DNA from: Coriolopsis trogii
Taxonomy: Eukaryota; Basidiomycota; Agaricomycetes; Polyporales; Polyporaceae
DNA length: 64,000 bases
Direction: 5' to 3'
NCBI GenBank assembly: GCA_020543525.1
Contig: JAHYIO010000033.1
Coordinates: 1,860,001 to 1,924,000 of the forward strand
A program made the translations under genes and the position numbers. The notes beneath the pieces are model-generated. The model did not search any database, was not told the origin of the DNA, and saw nothing but the letters and a program-made list of their open reading frames with translations. Positions 55,415 to 64,000 of the stretch are shown piece by piece (the stretch's first letter is position 1; every line of letters starts with the position of its first letter).

Positions 55415-56791
55415 TCGCGTTGAGTGCTGTAGGATGCCTGGCGATAAGTCGGGAACTTTTCAATGTGCCTGTGGTTGGAGACGTCGCCTATGTATATATC
55501 GCTATAAATCGGAACTGCGCTTAGCACTGGTGTGGGCGGTGTCGATCAGTCTCCCGTTGCCAGACGACACGGACTCTTGACGGGCGCAGTCGATGGCCCA
55601 GTAATGTCGATTGCGCAGATTGACGCTAGCGCTGCCTAAAGTCTACCTATTCATACGAAGCCATAGAGGGTGCACCAATTATACATCGACGCTGAGACCT
55701 TGGTCGTATTTTGAGTCAGGGCATTGGGCGTATGTACATTGCTCGACGTTATCTCTGACCCAGTGTGCAGGATTGCAGTGTTCGCTTTGATGTATTTGAC
55801 AGTCAATATACGTATGGTTTGTTGCGAATATGTTATTGCGGGCCCAGTCAGGAAGCGTTGAAGTCGGCGGAAATCTTGAGGGGTCACTGGGCGTCCCGGA
55901 CTCGGGCGAACGGACAATACCTGGAGGCTAGATAGTAGAAGTGTCGCCGTGAATTCTCGTACATGAGTCATATAATGTAAACCTCGAGGGTTGCGGCCGT
56001 TATGCGTATTGAGGTCAGCCAGGTAGGCTGTCAGTTGGCGTTCATGTTCTAGAGAACCACTTATCCACGGTTTCAGTGTCCAGTCTATTCTCCGCCACCG
56101 CAGAGAAGGGTCGAAACTTGAAGTAGTAGATAACGCTTGGTTAGTCTTCTCTCCACGACATGAGAACAACCTGTTTCAAGAAGTGGTGCAACAACGGACA
56201 TCCCGGCAGCAACCGCGTGAATCGTGCGCTATTGCACCCTGCGACGAGAGTGACTCAGTGTTTCCTCTTCGTTGTTTCGCAGGGAAAGTTCACGGGGAGC
56301 CAAGGCGTTGGCCCTCTACCCACGAAGCTGCGGATGCTTGCCAGAACCATGCTTGAGAGAGAGAGTAGCGGCCCGAGGCTACGGAGAGTGCATGTTCGAA
56401 GCAACAAGGAAGGTACTGAGAGTGGTCAGGCCTACAGTCAGTTTGCATGGAGGCTTGTCCAGTTCGGGGTTTCTCTGCCATGATGCCGGGGTAGCCAGCG
56501 GCCCATTCGCTTCGCTCTTGAATGATGATAGGTGCACGCGGGAGCAGGCCTCAGGATGGGATGAAGGATAGAGAGACCGACGCAGACAATAGCTGGCAGG
56601 CAGTGCGTAAGTATTTGCGTGGTTGGGCTCTCTAGCTGGCCGAGACTGAACGTTGAACAGTGACAGTACTTGGCGGTACCGTAGAACGTGACGAGCGGAG
56701 TCACTCGCGTGGTGCGGCAAAGGCCGGCGGAGCTACAAATACGCCACGACAGCCCCTTACAATTCTCACGATAGAGTCCCTTCCGCCCACG
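55415..56791. other. Intergenic stretch
   Basis: It is nearly 1.4 kb with no supported gene. A 172-codon frame on the minus strand (55651-56169) has no motif and is within the length expected by chance. The right end is the BYE1 promoter. Confidence 0.4.
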
Positions 56792-59700
56792 ATGTCCACC
56801 CGGTCCAGTGCCCGCTTACAAGGTCAATCGACGAGTATCACAGCACAACAGGACGAGAGAGAGAAAGAGAACATCAAGATGAACGGGTCTTCGACGAAGA
56901 CGAGGAAGACACGCAAGAGCCCGAAGGTGGTAGTATGCCACAAATGCAACGTCCCAGATGACGGGTCGACTTCAATAGTCCACTGCTCGGAGTGCGATGA
57001 CTGGTGCGTCCGTTCGTTATTATCCCTCGCTCCTCGTTTCCTTACCGCAGACTTCACAGGTACCATTTCCGCTGCGAAGGACTGGAAGAAATACTCGCGC
57101 AGGAAATTAGTGAGTATATCGCTAGTCTTGCGTTGTGTACTCAGCTCAATTCGCTATTTGCCACAGAATCATACGTATGTGCCTCGTGCCACCAGAGGAC
57201 TGGTGCCAGAACTATATGTGAGTGTCTGTTCCAGTGTCCTTCGCTTTCTTCTAGACATTGCGCTGGGTATGTCGTTCGGTATGATGTACTGTGCCCGCAA
57301 TACGATAGTCGTGTAGTGTCTACAAGTCTGTTTTGGCTGTGGCATGACCATTAGTACCTACCCGACGGTTCCTGTGACGAATGCCCGAGCACCATTCAGA
57401 GGCATAGGACCGATCCATAGTGTCCTCCTTCGACATGTTGGTTAGGTAGTTAGGTGTAGTCCCTCCACACGACCGACCGTGGACAATACATTCGAACACC
57501 CAATGACATAACGGTCGCGCTTATGTTGTGAGGGTCTATATCCACGCGTACAGTTGAGGTGTTGGAAGAGATGGTGTTGCTGTCTGTATAGTTCTTTGCA
57601 CCGCATCGTTGTTGTTCTTAGCCTACCACTTATACGCCGTGTTAATTGTTCCTAATTGCAAGTCAGAGTGGCTAACCACCGATGTTACAGGGGATTGGGA
57701 GGATACAGACGAGGAAGAGGTCTCTCGCGCCACCACAAGACCAATAACAGGCCCAGCAGGAAGGCGCAAGCTCAGGAGTGCCGCACAACGCTCGAAGGCG
57801 CAGGAGGAGGCGGAGTCTGGCACTTCAAGTGATGGCAGTGACGAATACCATCCGGATACGGAGAATTCCAAGGTATGTCAATCATACTGCCCTCGCTTGG
57901 ACTTACAGCTCAATTCGTTCCATTCATAGCGACCAGGTCGACAATCACACCATTCGGACGACGAGAGCGACTCGGACTCGTCGCGAGCGAAGAGCCCCAA
58001 ACGCTTGCGTCGTGGTAGTGCTGCGCCGAAGGTCGTCGAGCCTCTCCCCAAAGCGTCTACATCGCCAACACCGACGACCAGTCAACAGCACAAGCGTAAG
58101 AAGTCGATCTCTGCACAGCCTGTTCCTCTGAAACGGCCAAGATCTGAGTCTACCGCCGGTGAAGACGCCGCTCGCAAGTACTGTCTGACGAAGCTTCAAG
58201 AGCTTTTCGTCCAGATCTTCATGCGCTACCCATTCCTTCATCAAGGCTCGGAAGAGGATGATGCGTTTGATTCGCCTCTCCAGCCCAACAAGAAGACGGA
58301 AGAACTGACGGCGGAAGAGAAGGAGCAACTGGAGGCGAGAGCGAAACAGTTCGGTGTCGACCTTGAGCAGTGTATGTATGAGCTATATGCGGAACCCGAC
58401 AAGCAGGGGAAGATGGGCGTGGCTGCGAAGTACAAGTACGTATCAGTTATCCGATTCGTCTCGCTGTCGCTTGACTCACCTCGTTCGCCACTGCAGGGAG
58501 CGGTTCCGGACGCTTACGTTTAACTTGGGCAAAGCAGACCGTGTTGTTCTTCACATGCGTATAGCTTCCTCTCATATATCACCGAAAGAGCTGTCCACGA
58601 TGTCCTCGACTGACCTTGCGAGCGAGGAAGAGAAGCGTTCTATCAAAAAGCTCGAGGAGGAGGCGCTTGCGCACTCCATCCTCAAGAAGTCGATCGTGCC
58701 CCGCGCAAAGGTCACGCACAAGGGGTTGCAGGACATCGAGGATGTGACTGGGGCCGGGCGGCGTGAGGCTGAGCGCGAACGAGAGGATGAGGAGGAGGAG
58801 CGGATTGAGAGAGAGCGTCTTGCACGTCTTCGTCTACAGGCCCAGCGCGCCCAGTCCCAGGGCTCTGCCCCGCCCGAGTCGCCCGTCGTCGGGCAGGCTC
58901 CTTCGTGGGGTGCCCCGCCCCCAGTGCCGTTGCATGCTTCCCATTCTGCCGAGCTTGGCCCCGGTTCGACTGCGTCCATGGGACGACCCCCTGCGCATCC
59001 GCTCTTCGTACCGTCCGCGTCTGACTTTGCTGGTCCCGCCGAGAACGAGCTCAACCTTGCGGACTTCATAAACATTGACGAGGAGCCGTCTGGGGAGATG
59101 GCGATGACACCCGCTGATACGTTACCTACGCCGTTCGGAGAGTCCCCGCCTTTGCTGTTGCCGAACAAGTCCTCTGAACGAGACCGGACGTTATCGCAGA
59201 CCAGTGCTTCACCCCCAACCACCGCGACTCCCACCCATGCGGCTGGGATCTCCCCGTTCGCTGCAAAGGGCTCGCAACCAGATACCCCCACCCAGACATC
59301 CTTCGACCTCAATGCCCTCTGGACCCCTGACCGCTCGGGAGAATTCTCTGAGCCCCAGGCTCAAGTCGACTCTGCGGATACGTCTGAGCCGATGGTCGTG
59401 GACCAGCAGGCAGATGGCGATTTGCTAGGTGGCGAGGCCGATGACCAGGACTTCGACATGTTCTTGGGAACCACCGACCCAGAGGGACAACACCAGGAGG
59501 AAGAAAAGGCCCCCGAACCCGTGGAATTGACCCCCGAGCAGAAGCGTGCTGCTTTCGATGCGCAGAAACCAGTTTGGGAGGGAATTGTACGTTCTCTTTC
59601 TTAGCCATCATTTGAGCCGTGATGGAAATTGACTGACGTGTTATACGTAGTTGAGTATGCCTCTCGACTCGACGATCCCCCAAGAGGTTGCTGTCGTCGC

Positions 59701-61037
59701 TCGTCAGTCTGGTGGCAGGGTGCTGGGCAGCGACTCTCCGCTATGGCAGGCACTGTTCCCGTCTAGGGAGCTGAGGATTGATGGCCGTGTTCCTGTAGAG
59801 AAGTCGGCGCAGTACCTCACCCAAGTACGACTGAATCCTTCGAAGGAACTGATCTCGGCCGCGTTCTCCCCTATCCCGGGAGTCAGTGCAGCCGGATTTG
59901 ACGCACTCAAGAACCATCTCCTGTCCAAAGGGTGAGTCCATCTTGTGTTTCGGCTTGTTGTTCGCTCATTGACAATCACATTACAGACGACACGGATTGA
60001 TATTCCCCTGGGGCCATAACCCGAAATCAAGCGCTCCTGGCCGTGAGCTCTATGTAATCCCGTTGCTCTCTACGGAACCTCTCCCCGAGTACATGGAGCT
60101 CTTGGACGACCTACAGCTCCCGCACGAGAGGACGACCGACTACCTGGTTGGCGTGTGGGTCTTGACCAAGGGCAAGCTTGCTCCTCCGCCCCCCAAGGTC
60201 GTGCCGGCTATGGTGCCGCCTGTCGCTGCTGCAGTGCCACCATCCGGCGCTCCGTCTATCATACCGAACATCGACTTCGCGCAACTCCAACACTTGGGCA
60301 TCTTGCCACCGGCTTCCCAACCTCCCATAACGCAATCCCCCCCAAACCCACAGCTACACTCCTTCGCTCCTGTTAGCCACGGAATACCTCCGCCGCCGGT
60401 TCCCGCCGCGGCGCCCACGAACCTTCCGGCGGAAGTCGCGTCTCTCACTCCTGAGCAGATCCAGGCGATGCTCCAGACACTGACGAAGACGTCGCAACAG
60501 GCCAACGTGTTCTCACAACCGTATCCCCCCGCCCCATCCGCGCCGTTGCCACAAGGAGTGCCAAGCGGGCCTCCGCCACCGATCAGCGTACCCAGTGCAG
60601 GCCTGCAGCCGTGGACGAACCCGGCACAATACCCGCCCGTACCCGCGTACGACCACCCTCAACATCAACACCAGCACCAGCACCAGCACCAGCTCGGTCC
60701 TGGGATGTATCCCGGCCCCGGGGCTGGGAACCACTCTCCCACCGGGCCGAGACCACACGCGTCGTTCGGAGGCGGCGGCGGCGGCGGAAGCGGCGGCGAC
60801 TGGCACGACCGCGACCGGGGGTACCATAACCATAACAACGGCGGGTACGAGTACGAGAACCACGGGCAGGCTCAGGGCCAGCCTCATGCTCGGGGCTTCC
60901 GCGGGCGAGGGCGCGGGGCTGGCGACCGTGGGCGCGGACGGGGCCAGAATTGGGGCAAGGGGGGCCAGCAGAGGGGACGGGGTGGGCATCCGCCGACTGG
61001 GCCGCGGAATCGGGGGGGCGGAGGCAATTGGAGTTGA
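56792..61037 (+). CDS. BYE1: PHD-TFIIS-SPOC transcription regulator (Bye1-like) with RGG/Pro-rich tail
   Basis: Bye1 proteins bind methylated H3K4 through a PHD finger and RNA polymerase II through a TFIIS-like central domain. The PHD finger is assembled from three exons: VVVCHKCNVPDDGSTSIVHC, SECDDWYHFRCEGLEEILAQ, and YVCASCHQRTGART. A 470-nt intron then leads to an acidic DWEDTDEEE exon. The TFIIS central domain is AARKYCLTKLQELFVQIFMR, then the AAKYKERFRTLTFNLGK region, VLHMRIASSHISPKELSTMS and ILKKSIVPRAKVTHKG. The SPOC domain begins after an intron at WEGILSMPLDSTIP and includes RVPVEKSAQYLTQVRLNPSK and RHGLIFPWGHNP. The long tail is Pro/Gln/Gly-rich with His-Gln repeats (60660-60690) and many RG/RGG units, ending GGGNWS. 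Domain order is complete. The tail is longer and more RGG-rich than in yeast. Confidence 0.9.
57221..57690 (+). other. Long intron in BYE1 (about 470 nt)
   Basis: The donor is GTGAGTG after ARTIT and the acceptor is GTTACAG before the DWEDTDEEE exon. It is six to eight times the usual intron length of this window. Short frames within it have no motif, and I found no convincing box C/D or H/ACA snoRNA signature. Confidence 0.55.
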
Positions 61038-61572
61038 GCTTATGCTTATGCTTGTGTTGGGACGTGTGGACGGGTGGGGTGGTGGGGTGGTGGGAGGGTA
61101 TCGTATGCGTTGGGCTGCTGGACTCCGTTCCTGATGACGCTTTAGTTTGTGTGGGTGTGGCGAGGGGGCGCGGGCGTGATCGTGCTTCGAAGCGGGGTAT
61201 GCAGTAGCAGAAACAAGCTTGATCTTCTCGCTGTATTTGTACCGTAGCGTACAGTCTCCGTTATGTGTTAATGACCTGACTGTTCCCTGATAGCCCATGC
61301 ATTACGATAGTTAAGAACTTTGCTGCCCGATCGTCGTATCCTCTTAGTTATACAAGGGACTGCTCCTGCTCCTACTTGTGATGTCTATTGATTGAACCAA
61401 ACGGCGACGATGAGATCGGTCCTAGAGTGCAGCAGTGTAAGGAATCATAGCATTGATACAAAGCGTCCTTTCGCAATTGAGTGAAACCCGAATGAAACGT
61501 CTACAAAGCCCCATAATCAAAGGAATTGACAGCAAAGTCCGGTACGAGCCCACATACGGAAACGAAGCAACA
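61038..61572. other. Convergent intergenic region
   Basis: This is the 3' flank of BYE1 and of the minus-strand hypothetical gene. A GT-rich tract at about 61040-61100 follows the BYE1 stop. No gene is seen. Confidence 0.42.
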
Positions 61573-62701
61573 TCATGCACATGCAACTGGCACCACTCGA
61601 TCCTGAGTCCAACTCTCGGCCACAGCGGCCATCCTTACCATATCTCCTTGCATCTCCCGAAGCCTCTCGAAGAGCAGGCGACGGTCCTTGAAGTCCGGCT
61701 GCGGGAACCTGATCTCGAAGTCGGCGTCCTCGCGCTCGCTCCGAGTCGACCTGCCAGTGCTTCTCATCAGCTGCACATCACCATCGTCTGCAACGTACCG
61801 CGTCAGCCCAGCGCGCGCAGCGCTGGCCTCGGTCAGCCAAGGGTGGGCGGGAGCGTAGACCCCCTCCCCCACCACCGTGGCGCACCACCGCACGGCCTTC
61901 TTGCTCGCCGAGGCCGTCCGCGGGGCCTTGAGGATTCCTGCCAGCGGTCGCTGCGCTGGGACTTGCGGGGCGGTCGCGACTTTGGCGCGCTTGCTCGCTC
62001 GGCTTGCAGAGTCGTCCGAGTCCGCTGGGGCGCGTTCGGCCCTGGGGCGCTTGAGGGCGGGCGGAGGCTTCATGTAGAGGATGATGTCGTCGCCGTCGTC
62101 GTCGTCCGCTCGGATGCGCTTGGGCGCTGTGGGCCACGGGTTCAACGCGTTCTTGTCGTTTTCGTCTGCGTCTTCGGCGCGACGCTTGGTGCCGCGCTTT
62201 GCGGGACTCGACGCTGTCCTGTGAAGAGGGGTGAGCCTGACGGTGTTGATCTGAATCGGGTGCAAACCGCCGCCGGTGTGGCTGTCATGGCGTTCGGCGC
62301 ATGTCGTCCGCGTCTTCGTCTTCGCGTTTGCCGCCTTGGTTGAAGTCGTAGTTTTTAGTGTTGGTGCTTGATTCTCTTGCGCAGCCGTCCCCTTGGTGCT
62401 GGCACGCGCCGTGGTCGTCGTCGTCGTCTTGTCAGCCGCCGTCTTCGTCTTGTCAGCCGCCGTCTTCGTCTTCGCGTTCTCCCGTTCAGCGCCCGCCTGG
62501 GGCAACTGAACCTTTTCCTGGGAGTGTCGTCAGCACCGTAGCTCGCGAGCACAGGGATGGAGGTAGAGGACGTACCTTGCCGGCCCGAGCCCACTTTTTG
62601 TACTCCCGAAGGATGTACGTCTTGTGGAACTCGGTGGGCATGAACTCGACGTCCCCGCTGGGGATCTTGAACGTGGCTCTGGCAAGCAAGGAGTACGACA
62701 T
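61573..62701 (-). CDS. Hypothetical basic, nuclear-looking protein (356 aa)
   Basis: Two exons, 62576-62701 and 61573-62517, join in phase 0. Exon 1 encodes a compact conserved-looking start: MSYSLLARATFKIPSGDVEF, then MPTEFHKTYILREYKKWARA. Exon 2 begins with EKVQLPQAG and a Lys/Thr-rich repeat (KTKTAADKTKTAAD), then several basic clusters (KRGTKRRAED, PKRIRADDDDGDD, KRPRAERAP, ASKRAK) that look like nuclear localisation signals. The C-terminal part has GILKAPRTASASKKAVRW, the general form of an SILK/RVxF-type phosphatase-docking pair, and an acidic-aromatic end (FEIRFPQPDFKDRRLLFERL, then REMQGDMVRMAAVA). I do not recognise the family. A role in the nucleus is inference only. Confidence 0.6.
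62428..62469 (-). repeat. 21-bp tandem repeat in the hypothetical gene
   Basis: Two perfect 21-bp copies (62428-62448 and 62449-62469) encode the repeated KTKTAAD unit. Confidence 0.8.
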
Positions 62702-64000
62702 GATCTCTGATGAAGTCAAAGGGATACCTGGACTGCGCAGCAGTGAGGATGATAGATGATGATGGTAGGTGGGAGAGGTCAGCCAGAGGGGAACGATGAG
62801 ATATACTCTAGGCTGACTTGTCCGGGGGATGCGATGGCATATCCGACGATCCTCAGCCTGGTTAGGTGGCTGAGCACTGAGCTGCGCGATGAGAGATTTG
62901 ATTCGGGACGAGTACATGCATATAGAGGTCAAGGCTAGGCCCTGACTAGTTTGAATGGCTCGAAATGGGTGAATATGGCCGCGTAGCGCATTGCGGGAGC
63001 TCGATGGTAGAGAACAACCTCGAAGAGGCGGCCCGGGTGCGCAGCACGTGCAAGCAGACTGAGTGAAGGAACCGAAATCCTGGCGCATGTCCACCACGTT
63101 GTCCTCGGTTCAAAAGCTTCGTCCATCGCCAACGGTCTCGAGTCTTGCCTGCTGTCCTCTGCTATCTTTCCCTCGTCTCCGGTGGGCCTCGCTTCTCCCT
63201 GACCACGAGTATGCGAAGAAAACGACCACGATGCGATGCCGCGTGCGATCCCTTTTCGAAGCCGCGGCAACTCGGAAATGCCAAACCAGACTTCATGTCC
63301 GCGAGTTTGGCACACGGGCCCCGGTCAAGTCTCTTCTCTTCTCTGCGCGCGGTGCAATACCAGAAGACAGCTCTGGATCCTGCGTTGAGAGGTACGAGGT
63401 GTAGCAAAACTGTGGCTCACATTAGTGCCGGTTTCGGCAATGGGCCGGACTGCAATTATCTCGACATCGTCACGACGGAGGCGGTGGCGCGGGATTGGTT
63501 GCAATTGTGGCTTGCGTCCGACACATTGAAGACGGTCCAGGTTTGCGTTTATCATGTTCCCCGGCGGGGGATGTATCGCGTTTGGAGAAGTCGCCGGCGA
63601 TTCAATGTGCCTGATCGTGTGCCAACCGGCAAGGAATGGAGGACGTCGACTGAAGGTGCACACGTGCAATGGACAGAGAAGAGTTGTGTTCGGTCACTGA
63701 AGAACCGGCTTCCAGCCTTGCAATGGTGAAGGGGCTCTTGCATTTTCACTCGTTTTCCGAGTGGTTATAGGAGGTCATCTGCTGTGGGTGTGCTCAAGGA
63801 CGCTCCAGGCCGCTGATCATGCGCCTAGGAACGGGGTGGGACTGAGTTATGCCTGCTCGTTTATGCTCACGCTTCAGCAGATAGAAGCTGCGCATCCAAG
63901 GGAGAGAGAGAGAGAGAAGATCTTTATATTTATACTGTGTAAGCAGGCGAACACTTAAGCGCCAAGACGCAGTGCCAGTTATCCTCCGGCATGAGTGGTA
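62702..64000. other. Right edge without a firm gene
   Basis: This is the promoter side of the hypothetical gene, followed by about 1.2 kb of open frames on both strands (63145-63729 plus, 194 codons; 62935-63315 minus). They overlap each other and show no motif. A (GA)n-like AGAGAGAGAGAGA run lies at about 63902-63916. Part of a gene that continues past the window cannot be excluded. Confidence 0.35.

Noticed and set aside
55651..56169. 172-codon minus-strand frame
   Set aside because: Frames of this length are expected by chance in a window this size; no motif or intron support.
58572..59312. 246-codon minus-strand frame inside BYE1
   Set aside because: Antisense shadow of a real exon; the composition mirrors the Pro/Ala/Ser-rich region opposite.
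60513..61298. 261-codon minus-strand frame over the BYE1 tail
   Set aside because: Shadow of the low-complexity RGG/Pro-rich region.
63145..63729. 194-codon plus-strand frame near the right edge
   Set aside because: Overlaps other open frames on both strands and has no recognisable motif.
1..64000. CRISPR arrays, operons, bacterial ribosome sites, phage genes
   Set aside because: The sequence is eukaryotic with spliceosomal introns throughout; no direct-repeat/spacer pattern was seen.

Overview
The window reads as nuclear DNA of a basidiomycete, most likely a mushroom-forming Agaricomycete. The genes are dense, GC is moderate, and most genes are cut by many short introns (about 45-80 nt) with GTRNGY donors. 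The encoded families (Egh16-like secreted proteins, a DUF5648-type secreted protein, mushroom-type F-box proteins, a WS/DGAT-like acyltransferase, a MIF-like tautomerase, Copia-gag-like solo ORFs) fit that assignment. Placement below class level would be a guess.

Layout. 0.5-1.2 kb: a small three-exon hypothetical gene, then a minus-strand tRNA-Gln(CTG) with an 8-nt intron and a Pol III terminator (1.6-1.7 kb). 3.4-7.8 kb: importin-beta karyopherin KAP123. 9.1-9.8 kb: MIF-like tautomerase. 10.7-12.0 kb: an orphan multi-pass membrane protein. 12.5-14.7 kb: WS/DGAT-type acyltransferase. 16.8-19.1 kb: two convergent secreted-protein genes (Egh16-like and DUF5648-like). 20.2-22.4 kb: sterol O-acyltransferase. 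22.8-30.7 kb is the accessory part: two solo Copia-gag-like ORFs alternate with two F-box genes, and the second F-box gene is split by a 1.7-kb element with about 449-bp terminal inverted repeats and a TA target duplication. From 31 kb on the content is housekeeping again: the TRP-type channel YVC1, sterol C-24(28) reductase ERG4, the cleavage/polyadenylation factor subunit MPE1 (divergent from ERG4), sorting nexins VPS5 and MVP1 in tandem, the APSES/ankyrin cell-cycle factor MBP1 (divergent from MVP1), splicing factor PRP4, protein O-mannosyltransferase PMT4, the PHD-TFIIS-SPOC protein BYE1, and a basic nuclear-looking hypothetical protein.

Themes. Three genes act on lipid storage or sterols (acyltransferase, ARE-type SOAT, ERG4). 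Two act at endosomes (VPS5, MVP1), one in the vacuole (YVC1) and four in nuclear transport or gene expression (KAP123, MPE1, PRP4, BYE1). MBP1 has two perfect MCB boxes in its own upstream region, which suggests autoregulation.

The most striking observation is the inverted-repeat element in the F-box gene. Removing it with one copy of the TA restores the reading frame exactly, so the insertion looks recent. Its outer arms are nearly identical, while its inner arms match only weakly.

Exon boundaries were placed by eye from frame, splice consensus and remembered family motifs; no alignment was run. Exon positions inside the longer genes should be taken as good working models.
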